From NCBI GenBank assembly GCA_963971285.1, contig OZ020265.1:4504270-4568269 (forward strand): DNA of 64,000 bases, read 5' to 3'. Of this stretch, positions 45,454-55,848 are shown in pieces. Numbering within the stretch: position 1 is the stretch's first letter; each line of letters begins with the position of its first letter. A program made the translations under genes and the position numbers. The notes below the pieces were generated by a model, which was given only the letters and a program-made list of their open reading frames with translations, ran no database searches and had not been told where the DNA came from. The stretch is from Astropecten irregularis (Eukaryota; Echinodermata; Asteroidea; Paxillosida; Astropectinidae).

Positions 45454-46314
45454 ATGATGATAGACACAGTTCAACCAGTGGTGTTGACCACACTTCAGCT
45501 ATGTGGATTCGATCCAATTCCTGCTCCTACATGGACACATCAGATGGCTGTAGAAGATGGATGTCGAGCCTCCCAGCAGTGCAGTATGTGTGTCACGGTG
45601 ATGAGGGAACAAGCCTGTATGCAGCAAATCATCATGAGGCAAGCCGAGCAGTTGAGGCAATTGCAAGGAATGATGGCCAAGACTCTTGGAGAGCAGAGGC
45701 ACCATGCAGAACAGTTCTTGCAACCTGCCAGAAGTGCCAGCCCAAGTACAGCCAAGCCAGCCACAACGATGAATGCACACCTACACCTACGCCCAACACC
45801 AGTGCATGCCAAACCACTGAAGGATGAGGACTTGGAGAAGCGACCGTCTTGCCAGACCAGATGTGGAGTCGACAGCACAAGTTTGAGGACGGCGCAGCAC
45901 AGCGACCGGGACATCAGGAGAGTGATCGAGTTGAAGTCGAGCTGCTGGAGAAGGCCGTGTCCGAGCAGAGTGGAAAGGGAGCCTGCAATGGTGCAGAAGT
46001 TTGTCCACCTGTGGGAGCAACTGGAGGTGAAACAAGGGATCCTGCACTTCACGAAAGGTGGCCGACAAGATGGTGCAGATCGATCTATACCTGTACTTCC
46101 ATGGAAGTTGAGAGAAGTGGTGCTCAACAGCCTACACACGGACATGAAGCAACTGCATTATGGACAGATCCTTCATCGAGTTCGGGAGCTGTATTACTGG
46201 CCCAACCTCCATAACGAAGCGATGGGCTACATGAGGAAACATCTCAAGACAATCCGACCAGTCGCATCTGCCCACGTCATTCCACCTCCACCAAGGTTTC
46301 GAGACTATGATTGA
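45454..46314 (+). CDS. Gag-like / integrase zinc-binding fusion ORF of the LTR element (286 aa)
   Basis: Single intact frame. The N-terminal ~110 residues are Met/Gln/His-rich without a nucleocapsid knuckle. The C-terminal part (VHLWEQLEVKQGILHFTKGG, PWKLREVVLNSLHTDMKQLH, RVRELYYWPNLHNEAMGYMR) matches the region around the integrase HHCC zinc-binding domain of Ty3/gypsy-like elements. The two histidines and YYWP are kept, while the following Cys-x2-Cys is absent (RKHLKTIRP). Protease, reverse transcriptase, RNase H and the integrase catalytic core are missing. The fusion looks like an internal deletion that joined the two ends of gag-pol in frame. Confidence 0.75.
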   Translation: MMIDTVQPVVLTTLQLCGFDPIPAPTWTHQMAVEDGCRASQQCSMCVTVMREQACMQQIIMRQAEQLRQLQGMMAKTLGEQRHHAEQFLQPARSASPSTAKPATTMNAHLHLRPTPVHAKPLKDEDLEKRPSCQTRCGVDSTSLRTAQHSDRDIRRVIELKSSCWRRPCPSRVEREPAMVQKFVHLWEQLEVKQGILHFTKGGRQDGADRSIPVLPWKLREVVLNSLHTDMKQLHYGQILHRVRELYYWPNLHNEAMGYMRKHLKTIRPVASAHVIPPPPRFRDYD

Positions 46315-46815
46315 ACAATGATGAACTTAATACCGCCTCTGCAGTTCTATGAACTTGAACAATGAACACTTACTTCAGATGTATTTTGCTTTTGTTTGTC
46401 GCATTTTCATTGGCAGATGAATTTGATTTATTGCCATTTTGTATTTTTTCATAATTTGTATTATTCATGTGTCTTATTTCTCCATACAAGTATAAGGTTT
46501 TATTTTTTTGTATTGCTGAGGACAGCAATGATTTAACCAGTGGTGAGTGTAGGAGAGGGAATTTGAACATGTATTTTTTATTAGATTTTAACCATTATTG
46601 TGTGCGCATAGAAAAGACTGGGCTGTTTTACCAGAGATCATATTTTGTTGTTGTTGGAAACTTATTTTGGTTTGGCCTTGAAGACTAGTTTTAAGGAATT
46701 GTTTTATTTTTATTTGCCCTGTTTCTATATTATTTCTATAAGGATTCAGTGTTGTTGAGTTTTATAATGCCTTTCAGAGTTGAGTTTTATCATGCCTTTC
46801 AGTGTTTAGTTTGAT

Positions 46816-47322
46816 GACCCTTTTGTTTAATCCTTGTTTCCTGTCCTGTCTTCATGTTATCCCTTGGTTCAGTGACTTTGTGATATGTGCCCCTTCCTTT
46901 CCCATGGTCCTTGTGTATAGTGTAATTATGTAAATTAGAAGATTAGAGTCATGTGCTTGGGAGTTTTGTGTAGATGGTATTAGCCAGAGGAGTTTTGTAG
47001 TCAGTTCAGCAGAGAGCAGAGTGTGATACAGTCCTCTTGTTTTCTCTTGCTTGTGTATTCACTATTTTCTGGTTGTTTTACCTGAGTTTTGATTTTCTGT
47101 TTTGATTTTGATTTGCTGCTGTTTTGCTGAGTTTTGGTTTATAGTTTTGGTTAGTTCTATTGTTGGTTTTTTTTTCATCTCAAAGGTTTTTTTTGCTTTT
47201 GGCTGGTTTTGATTTTGTGTTTCTATTTTTTTTGTTCCAAACTTTGACTATTTTTAATAAACAGTTCGCGTCTTGTCCTTCAGATCCTTGGTTTGTTTAG
47301 TGTGTCATTTTTCCAGGTTACA
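46816..47322 (+). repeat. 3' LTR
   Basis: Same length as the 5' LTR with a single visible difference. The preceding bases are not a clear polypurine tract. Confidence 0.93.
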
Positions 47323-47554
47323 AAAACACCAAGGAAAAAAGCTGAAATTTAAAAGTTCAAATACTTTTGTACAGAGAAGGAATACAAAAATGCCGAATTC
47401 TTAGTTCAAATCTAAAATAAATATATCAAAATACAGATTAAAATCCGAAGTCTCACATCCCTGATAATTATGTACATGATACCCCCAGCCCCCCAAAACT
47501 GAGGAAAAGTCAAACCATATGCAATGTACTGTACCTGTGCTGCAATCTAAAGGC

Positions 47555-47854
47555 GGGGCCCAATTTTATGGAATCCGTTACCATTAGCAAGAATTCTTCG
47601 CTTACGGTAGCAGAATTTTTGGGGTTACGGTTAGCGTATTACACGGAAGAGTTTACCTTTTGGTAATGGTAATTAAGCAAGGAATTTGTGCAGAATGCAT
47701 ACGACAGCCCGTTAGCAGAAAATGATTGCGGTTACCCTAGAAATTCTTCGCTAACCGAGAGTCTTGCTTACGGATTCCATGAAATAGATTCCACGCGTAG
47801 CGGAGTCCGTTAGCACAAAAATAGGCCGTAACGGATTCCATGAAATTGGGCCCT
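47555..47854. mobile_element. 300-bp MITE with GGGCCCAATTTTATGGAATC ends
   Basis: TIR ~26 bp continuing CGTTA; subterminal tandem words GCTAACGG/TTAGC and CGTTACC in both halves. No clear target duplication. Confidence 0.8.
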
Positions 47855-48331
47855 GGCTAAGCCATACTGTACTCTGTACTCTTCAAGTAATAAAAGTGTG
47901 CAAGTGTTCTCAGACAGGTTGAAACATACATGTAATGTATCAAATCTTGCCAGTCATGCCAGTAGGCCAAAATTAAGCACTTGTTATTGTGAATTATTGC
48001 GAAGCAGCAGGCAAAGCAATCTTAGTCTGACATGTTTCACAATCCTCCTTTATTAGCAAAAAACCTGTAAAAGCAATTGATCAGAATCATGAAAATGCAT
48101 GCACTTGATAAGAGACAAAATCAGTTGGTGTCATGTTGAAGCTATGTAATGTCTGGTTTGGGTATGTATTGCAAAGTACAAAAATACCAACAGTTGAACT
48201 GAACTGAAGCACATTTAGTACATAAGTACGGCAGTACATACATGTGCAGATGTAGGGTGGTCTGCAGTAACACCACAGTACATACAGAGAAATGAAATGT
48301 TTACAAACATACATGAATCTACAGGACTTAC

Positions 48332-48410
48332 CATTTTGATGCAGTGTTATGTTATTGCACGTGATAATGGTTGGGACATGTCATCAGTCCTATTGGCCTC
48401 GGCAGCAATT
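48332..48410 (-). CDS. KIF3B: KIF3B exon with 5' UTR and the start codon only
   Basis: Minus: acceptor TCTCCATGTTTAG, 76 nt of 5' UTR (AATTGCTGCCGAGGCCAATA...), then ATG directly followed by donor GTAAGT (ATG at 48334-48332). Spliced to exon 2 this gives M-SKKAESV, matching the expected kinesin-2 N-terminus. The upstream acceptor shows at least one further non-coding 5' exon. Confidence 0.85.
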
Positions 48411-49690
48411 CTAAACATGGAGAAAAAATGACAACATTTTTAGAAAATTTGTCAATATAACTTCACACTGCTCTGTAAAAATAAATATCCAAAACTTTCA
48501 TTATTTTACTTATTTGTTGTGGACAAATTTCTTATATGTTGAATATGTCTTCACAGTGAAATTCTAAAGATCTCTTTACAAGGTTTTCACATTTAACTGA
48601 TATTTTGAATTATCTCAAAAAGGAGGAATTTCTAAATTACAATTTTCCATTGCAACGAGAAGTATTTCATATAAGGGACATTAATTCGCAAGAAATTTGA
48701 ACCCAGGAAAGTGATTCTGGTTCAAATGGGAGCGATTTCAATTCTGCTCTTCAGAGAGTGTTCAATTAGCATAAGAGAATAAAGCCATGTCTTCACAGAC
48801 AAATTTGTTAATTAATTTACAGTCATGAATGTTAATTATGTTACAATCACACTGTACACGTACATGTGTGGAACTGTGTCGAGAATAATATTTACCAGAT
48901 GGAGGTCTTCTTAATGCAATTAAGATGTACACGAAACTGCCAAATCATACTTCAAATAGATTATAAAATGAATGAAGGTAAAGCTGTGCGTGCTCACCAT
49001 ACAGGTAGTACGCATTACATACAGTAGGCCTAAGACAAAAATGTCCTTCATCAATGATTGTACCAACAATTAACTGTGTATACATGGTATATTATACCAG
49101 ACAGAGAATTCCAACCAAGAGAAGCAGCGCACAAACAAACAAACTAAACTCTGGGATGGCTCTCTTCTACTTCTTGGCAAGGCCAGTGTAGGCCTACATC
49201 ATACATATGCCACTGTATGTTTACATAATTTATAAGAACAAGCCGCAAGCTTACTGTAATCATACTATAGCCACATTTGGAATTTAAGTGGAAGGGTGGA
49301 TATACAGTGTACATGTAGGCCTAAATATTACCGGCGTTTGCACTTCCACTTTTCAGATTGGGAAATTTTTATTTGAAACTTTGAAAGGGCATGGACATGT
49401 ACATGTAATATTTTTAATTTGTGATTTCTGTTTGTCTTTATCCATTCAGCTGGATGCGATCAATGTTTAATTTTCACTTTTTAAATGCTGAATATGAAGA
49501 CATTAACAAATTAATTGTTTTTTAAATTATTATTTTACACTTTGTATGTCAATGTACATGTACTGTCATGGCTGTACAAGCCTCTATGTGCAAGCAGATG
49601 AACAGTAAGCAGAAACAGCTTTCACTACATGTACCGGTACATGTGATTGGCTGATGTCATATTATGAAACAACCTTCGCTCACTTAAAAA
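48411..49690. other. 5' intron or flank; no feature identified
   Basis: AT-rich unique sequence; short frames lack motifs. Confidence 0.4.
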
Positions 49691-49696
49691 ACCTGT

Positions 49697-50284
49697 GGGC
49701 TTATTTCATAAAACCGGTAAGCACAAAAATTGGCAAAGGTAGTATCATGTACTTTGGTTTTTGTGAAAGAAATACAGATTCATGGGCAATGGAAGATACA
49801 GTAAAAGTAATCTCAAAAGTAAATTTCAGTCCCATACGGTGCCAACTTTTTGAGAAAATCATGAAAAACGGTCACAGTATTTCTTAAGTCTTCTCTGTTT
49901 TATGTTTGATCTTTTAAAAGATCAAAAAGATTTTTGGTCGTTGTTTTATCCATTTCTGGATAAATACAATGTACACCAAACAGGCGGAAATATTTTAACG
50001 GTAGGTTTCTACCAGCATCATCTTCATACTCTGAAAGTTATATGTAAATCTGTGAACATTTCTGTTTTGGTCTCTTACCAAAGTATGATACAACCTTTAA
50101 TAAAAAACACCTGGGTTAACAACCAAATTTCCATGTGTTGTGTATCACTTGTGATTGTTCTTTGGCTGTTGTTCGCTGACCATGAATATCAAATGGAATT
50201 TTTAATGGTGGTTTATTCTAATGGGCGAGACATTTTTGTGCTAAGCAATTTTTTTGTGCTTAAAAGTTTTATGAAATTGGCCCC
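49697..50284. mobile_element. GGCCAATTTCAT-type MITE, copy 3, split by a TTAA-1 MITE
   Basis: Left GGGCTTATTTCATAAAACCG then TAAGCACAAAAA, and the inverse at the right ending AAAACTTTTATGAAATTGGCCCC (read in parts). The interior AACAACCAAATTTCCATGTG relates it to 14652-14871 in reverse. Between 49735 and 50100 it is interrupted by TTAA-1 copy 11. Confidence 0.75.
49735..50100 (-). mobile_element. TTAA-1 MITE, copy 11, nested in another MITE
   Basis: AAAGGTAGTATCATGTACTTTGG left end and AACCTTTAA right end (TTAA 50097-50100; the left TTAA is mutated to GCAA). Core GATCTTTTAAAAGATC intact. Extra bases GT in the left end and a TGTAC-containing change near 49,970 relative to the family. Confidence 0.8.
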
Positions 50285-50889
50285 TGGCCACTGATGTCAT
50301 TTCAAATGTCTAGTTCCACCACGATTGCACTTTGTAGACCAAAGAAGTACAGTTACATGTAGTATGAGGAAGGAGTCACTTTGGATATGTTGGAAGTGGG
50401 ATGTGCAGTACTGTAAAGTCTGTAAGTGATATTGCTATTTTGATGATTTATTGAATTTTTTAGTGTACAAGAAAGTGTGAACTGTACTTCATCGCATTTT
50501 CAAGAAGACTCCACTGGTGTAACCTGCTACCCAGCATACGCAGCTGCTGTACTTTTTGTATTCTACAAAAAATTGAATAGAGTCAGTGTACAGAGTATAT
50601 TGGTTAATTAAAGATGTGATCCTGCACATACACACTGTACATATGTAGAAGGTACATGTGTACATATACATGTACTTTATGTATGGAATCCCACAAAAAG
50701 ACACCAACCGCTACTCATAACCGTCCAAGGCCATCAATATTAAAAAACGGCTTTAAAAAGTCTAATTTCAGTATCAAATAAACTGAACTGGGGATCATAG
50801 AATGAATTTTCAACTGATTTCACTAAATGTATCCCATATCAACATATCCCATATCAACATATCCCATATCAATATGTAATCTTGCTTTA

Positions 50890-50952
50890 TTAGGAGGGCC
50901 TGACTCGTTTCGATCCTAGCAGTTGGGATCGAAACGCGTCAGGCCCTCCTAA
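50890..50952. repeat. Hairpin with 27-bp arms
   Basis: TTAGGAGGGCCTGACTCGTT TCGATCC, 9-nt loop, then the inverse with one mismatch. Each arm is the GGATCGAAACGCGTCAGGCC repeat also seen at 15,612 and 35,860; here it occurs as an inverted pair. It abuts TTAA-1 copy 12. Confidence 0.9.
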
Positions 50953-50953
50953 C

Positions 50954-51337
50954 TTAAAGGTAGTTGGTTTTTATCAAAGTAATAGAAATTCATGGGCAAA
51001 AATACCACAGATCCAGTAACAGTCATCTGTGAAAATTTCAGTCCCATACGTTGCCCACTTTTTGAGAAAGCAGTGAAAAACAGCCACAGTCTTTCTTAAG
51101 TCTTTTCTCTTTTATTTTTGATCTTTTAAAAGATCAAAAAGATTTTTGGTCGTTGTTTGACTAATTTCTGGATAAATACACCATTTCAGGCGGAAAAATT
51201 TGAACGGTATGTTTCTACATGTACATGTACATGTACCAGTCACCATCTTCATACCCTGTACATGTAAGTGTAAGGTATACATGAATCTGTGAATATTTCT
51301 GTTTTGGTTTCTTACCAAAGTATGATACTACCTTTAA
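50954..51337 (-). mobile_element. TTAA-1 MITE, copy 12, with four CATGTA units inserted
   Basis: TTAA at 50954-50957 and 51334-51337; core intact. TTTCTACCA of the family is TTTCTA plus three CATGTA units (51216-51235), and CCCTGTAAGT is CCCTGTACATGTAAGT (TACATGTA at 51259-51266). Confidence 0.85.
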
Positions 51338-52261
51338 AGCATTTGATATATTTCAAGTCATTTTGGCTGATGAGCAGTTTGCAGCAGTTTATTACTTATA
51401 TTAATATGTAATCTTGAGGTAAATGCACTGAAATTCCCTTACAATAAGGCAATGGTATACATACATGTACTTCATCAGCAACAATGCAATAGACAGGTTT
51501 TCTAAATCATCTGATTATGATGATACATGTACATGTACAGTGTAGGTGTAAGGGCAAGATGAAACAGCTGGACAAAATTAGGGCAGTGCAATATAATGAA
51601 AGCGTAAACTAATTTGATAAATTAAATCAGATTGCAGAAATATCACGTTAATTAAATCTCCAACCCTGATCTGCCCACTGATGTTTTCAATTCCATTGCA
51701 AGTACATGTATGTGAACAATGCCTTTACAATGTTATACACAAATGTACACATTACACTGTACGTGTAGAGTGTACAGTACATGTAGGCCTATGTGCTCGG
51801 CCAGTTTGGCTTTTATTCTCACATGTACACATATGTATGTAATACACAATTGGAAAAACAAAGCCAGAAAGAAATTTCAAAAATATAAAAAGAGAATCTG
51901 CTTAGTATATTATTTTTGTATAACCCCTCCCCCAAGTAAAACAATATGCCTGATGACTGGTCAATTCAAGATGATTTTATTGAGCGAAGTTCCCTGCTGA
52001 CATTTACATGAACACGTAGTGACCAGATAACTAGGTCCAGCTGTCAAAATGTCAAATTGTATACAAACATGATACATGTACGTACAATGTATGCGTACGG
52101 TACATGTAGGATGCATAGTAGTGAAAACTAGTGATAGTACATACATGTATGTACATCCAGTATGTTACAATTTTTAATGGATAACAACAACCACAGTCTA
52201 GATAATAGTAAATACATGTATTAACTTTTTTAATTTCGACTTTTTCCCCAAATTACTACGA
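51338..52261. other. No gene identified; ACATGTAC clusters
   Basis: Several TACATGTACATGTA runs (for example 51,524-51,540) in otherwise unique AT-rich DNA. Confidence 0.4.
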
Positions 52262-52500
52262 GAGTGGTTATGGCTTCTGACTGCCAAACGAGAAATTAAC
52301 AAAGATACAGTGTAATTGACTATTAGGGACACCATTATACATGTAGTGCTGGATAGCTCAGTTGGTACATGTATACTGTACATGTACAGGTACAAGAGTG
52401 CCGGTACATGTATCTATACATTCTGGAGATTGAAACATGTAGTTTGAATCGCGCTCCAAATTTTTCTTCGTTCACCATGTTCACTGTTCAGTGTTGAATG
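52262..52500 (+). mobile_element. tRNA-derived SINE, copy 4, expanded by TACATGTA
   Basis: GGCTTCTGACTGCCAAACGA, GACTATTAGGGACACCA, A box TAGCTCAGTTGG (52354-52365). The tRNA-like part, compact in other copies, is interrupted by TACATGTA words at 52338-52345, 52366-52373, 52379-52386 and 52405-52412. Confidence 0.75.
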
Positions 52501-53187
52501 CATTTAGATCGTTAAGTCATAACAGACTGTTACCTACATGTAAAGGCCTATACCTTAAATATTTTACTGGTAAATGCATGATTTATATGGCATTATCAAT
52601 GTCATGATCATGAGAGAATGTTACACTGTAAACATGGTAAATAAAAATGTATATAGGTCCTACATATAAACGTTCACGTACACAGGGACGATTAAGGGTT
52701 TTTATATCTTTATTGCCATGTGGAATACACACATGTAGGCCTACATATTTTGAAAACATATGCATATGGGGACATGCAAATGAATGTGTTGCTGAATCCA
52801 TAATCTTTGACTCTGAATATTATGAAATGGTAATTGTACCTCATTCCCATTATAAGCCTCATGCAAACTGTGTTGTGATTGGCTAATTAATGACAGTCCA
52901 TGTAATTACATGGTTCAGTGAGTACAGCTCATCAGGAGAAATGAGGTCACTCATACAATCCTCTGCCCATTAACAATATCCTTGTACACATCTAGGCATG
53001 TACATGTACATTGTACACAGTAGGCCCATATACATGTACGGTAGATACATGTAGGAACCTGCATGCATACTGTATACGTGTACTGTATGCCATGACTTGA
53101 GAGGGGCCCTGACTTCATTACCATGCTTACTGGATTGATCATTGTAGTTAATCACTCATCTCAATGAGAATTGGAGAGCTGACCATT

Positions 53188-53574
53188 GTTTTATTTTTTG
53201 ACAAAGAAATGCAGATTTATGAGCAAAACTGTCAAGAAAAAATACAACAACAGTCATCTGAGAAATTTCCAGTCCCATACAGTGCCAATTTTGTTTTTAG
53301 AAAACAGTGAAAAACGCCCACGGTATTTTAAAAATCTCTTCACCGTTATGTTACTTTGATCTTTTATTATATCAAAAAGATTTTTGGTCGTTTTTTTTTT
53401 TACTAATTTCTAGATTAAATATGTACCATTTCAGGCGGAAAAATGTCAACAGCATGTTTCTAGTTTCTACTAACACCATTTATATCCTGTACATGTCAGT
53501 TATACCATATATATGTAAATCTGTGAACATTTCTGTTTTGGTTTTCTACCAAAGTATGATATTGCCACCTTTAA
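53188..53574 (-). mobile_element. TTAA-1 MITE, copy 13
   Basis: Left end worn; right TTAA at 53571-53574. The core is damaged to GATCTTTTATTATATC. CCTGTAAGTTATA reads CCTGTACATGTCAGTTATA. Confidence 0.75.
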
Positions 53575-53639
53575 CACCCAAATCACCTCAAGACCTCCTG
53601 ATGGAAGTAATTCCTCAGGGGAAGGGGTCCATTTCACCT

Positions 53640-53870
53640 GCCTTGAGGCCTTTTCACACTATCTCCTTTTCAATCCGTGTTGAAACCAACCCGGATCCAC
53701 CCTGGTTCAACCCGGCAAGTTTTTGAACCGGATCAAAGAGAAGCAATGTTCACACTACATTTATTTCCTCCGAAATGCAGTTTGGAACCGGGTTGAGATT
53801 TTCAACCCTGTTCCTTACCAAGGTTGATTTCGATCTGGCTAGGCCATCCTACCCGGGTTGTAAATTTATG
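53640..53870. mobile_element. TTTTCACAC-type MITE, partial copy
   Basis: GAGGCCTTTTCACACTAT start and interior ACCCGG/CCGGGTTGA words resemble 38731-39163. The right terminus is not found. Confidence 0.5.
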
Positions 53871-54424
53871 CAATTTGACAATTTAAGACACTACATTTGT
53901 ACCAACACAGGGCTGGATATATGTACAATGTAGGCTTAGTTCAGAGAGCACTAGTACAGCATCCAACCTCGCTGCCTCAGTCCATTAATCAAGTCAGTTT
54001 CCCTTGAGATTTCTTTCATAATTTTTTTTAAATCTAAATCATTAGAAAAGCTGTATCCTCTTAAACTGATCTCTGATCTCATCTCTTAGGTATGCAGCTA
54101 GGGCTGCGCTAATGCTGGGAGCATCCTAAATGACCCTTGGGATGTACACTGTACAGTACCATGTGTGTGGTTTCATGGCTTATGATTAACACAGGTACAG
54201 TACATTTTGTTTAAAATAAATGGCGTGTACAATGCTGGTAAAGGTGACGGAGCAGCACTCACACATTGTCTAATCCAGTATGTACGAAATAATAAATCTG
54301 TGAAAATTTGACCTCAATCAGACAGATCCGAGTCCTGACACACGCCTGAAAAAATAGCCAAAACAGGACTCAATTTTTCTTTAAAAACATAGGGCCTAAA
54401 GAAGGATTTTTGATTTTGCCAAGA

Positions 54425-54530
54425 CCAAAAATGATTTTGGTGTTTGGTTGTACTCTTTCTGGATAAATACACCATTTCAGGCGGAAATATTTTAACAATA
54501 TGTTTCTACCAGCACCTGGGTTATGTACAA
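54425..54530 (-). mobile_element. TTAA-1 MITE, copy 14 (fragment)
   Basis: CTGGATAAATACACCATTTC, AGGCGGAAATATTTTAAC and TATGTTTCTACCAGCACC only. Confidence 0.6.
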
Positions 54531-54957
54531 ACTTGCATATTGGGGCCGATACACCAAAATATCTATACGCACTTTTTTAGCCCTAATAACTTACATGTAA
54601 GCACATTTACAAGTATATTGTTTTAGCAAGGACTGGCCTTTATTCCTCGATCTTGAATTAGGTGTATTTGACCAATTGCAATGCGCTGGTATCTTAACAA
54701 CAGCTTAAATTATCTCTTGTATTTGAAGCCCGAAACATCGAAAATTAACGTTTCATGTACATGTAGGAAAAATTACATCCGACAACCATTATGGCACCAC
54801 GACGTACGTTCATTCCTCGTGCACCATGATCAGTGCAGTGCGTATAGTCCAGTTCACAATTCAGCAACATGTTACACAGCTAACACCGCTTCATAGCAAA
54901 CAAGATTGACTTTACATGTACACGTACAGACGGTGTTAGCCCTTGTGATAGCTACTG

Positions 54958-55277
54958 TACAGGGTGTCCCCCAAAAAACGCAACACTTTGCGAGTTTGCG
55001 TCGAAACTGTTATATGAAAATTATACTGTTTGTCACTTCAAGATTCAGATATGTGATGCAGCCATGTCTTGGCTATCAGTATCACCATGTAGAATTTGAG
55101 CAAAATTGGACTGAAATTTTGTGGAAAAAAACTAAGACTGAATTACCCAACTTCAAAACCCAGTTTTCATCTTTCTTTCATACACATAATGTGTGTATTG
55201 ACCACTATGCGTGTTATTCTTGCAAATTTGTTTTTGAGGACCACTCTTTCAATTGGTCATATTTTCGGCAATTTCGT
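54958..55277 (+). mobile_element. Mariner-type MITE, right-truncated copy
   Basis: TA then CAGGGTGTCCCCCAAAAAACG; collinear with 19843-20170 up to TTTTCGGCAATTTCG, then unrelated sequence. The 168-codon open frame across it is a repeat artefact. Confidence 0.75.
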
Positions 55278-55783
55278 ATAGAAGTGTATATTTTTACTAC
55301 GACATGTACGAGTTGTATTCTGACACAGCGGTACTCAAGAACAAGGCATTGTCAAATGATCCCCGGAAGTAATTTGAAGCGCCCTCAAGCGTTCAAAAAT
55401 ACAGCGCATTGATAAATTTCATTTTGTTAAATTGTCACGGATGTACACCTGTACAAAGAGATTTCTTTACAATATGCAAGGGGATTGCAAGAATAATAAA
55501 AACCAAGTAAATAAAAACCATGACGGCACAAAGACAACATGAAAATTACGAGTGGATGACAGCAGCGAACATACAAGTTGTTTGCCAAACCATGTGCAGG
55601 ATGAAGCAATGTTCACCGCAGGGAACCAGCGATATTTTGATGGACATGAGAGGGCGCCTTACATGTATGTGCGTGCGTTACATAGTAGTTTTTTTTGCAC
55701 ACAATTTTTTATTTGGTATTTTATGATGTCAGCTATTTTTTTGCCGCCCAACATCTGCCTTTTTCCTCCCTGACTCCATGCAG

Positions 55784-55848
55784 CCAATAACAAAATTTGT
55801 GCTATGTCGGCACTTTGTAACAGTCACCATGGTAACCAATCAGCGGAA
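55784..55848. promoter_or_regulatory. RFX X-box with two CCAAT boxes
   Basis: GTCACCATGGTAAC (55823-55836) is a perfect palindromic match to the RFX consensus GTNRCC-AT-GGYAAC. It overlaps ACCAATCAGCGG (CCAAT 55836-55840), a textbook NF-Y site; a second CCAAT lies at 55784-55788. X-boxes mark promoters of ciliary genes, and the nearest gene is a ciliary kinesin whose first known exon starts 7.4 kb away. Whether this is a promoter or an intronic enhancer is unknown. Confidence 0.5.

Larger units (their letters stand above)
44793..47327 (+). mobile_element. Young non-autonomous LTR retrotransposon
   Basis: Two 507-bp LTRs (44798-45304, 46816-47322) differ at one position that I can find (TGTGTTGA versus TGTTTTGA). 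5-bp AAAAC flanks both sides (44793-44797, 47323-47327). The interior is only ~1.5 kb with one ORF and no reverse transcriptase, so movement needs another element's enzymes. A primer-binding-like TGGTGGAGAATCCGGGTA lies at 45318-45335. It sits antisense in a kinesin intron. Confidence 0.93.
23435..48410 (-). other. KIF3B: Kinesin-II motor subunit gene, KIF3B / KRP95 type (extent of exons found)
   Basis: The protein is a plus-end microtubule motor that pairs with KIF3A and KAP3 to carry intraflagellar-transport cargo along cilia and axons. I joined 18 coding exons (48,334 down to 23,435) with GT-AG junctions and uninterrupted phase, giving 721 complete codons; vertebrate KIF3B is about 747 aa, so one short 3' exon is missing. 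Order: motor domain residues ~8-345 (P-loop GQTGTGKT 93-100, switch I NEHSSRSH 206-213, switch II DLAGSE 242-247), a Gly8 linker then a Lys/Arg patch (~371-386), an acidic stretch (393-412), coiled coil (~413-585), and a tail with the family signature [22 protein letters not shown] and [13 protein letters not shown] distinguish kinesin-2. Introns hold most of the window's transposons. Confidence 0.97.

Noticed and set aside
45540..46145. 201-aa minus-strand ORF in the LTR element
   Set aside because: Antisense shadow of the gag-integrase frame; no motif, and the sense frame has integrase-like sequence.
54906..55412. 168-aa ORF similar to a minus-strand ORF at 8213-8485
   Set aside because: Both are translations of the same mariner-type MITE; the complete copy at 19843 has a stop in this frame.
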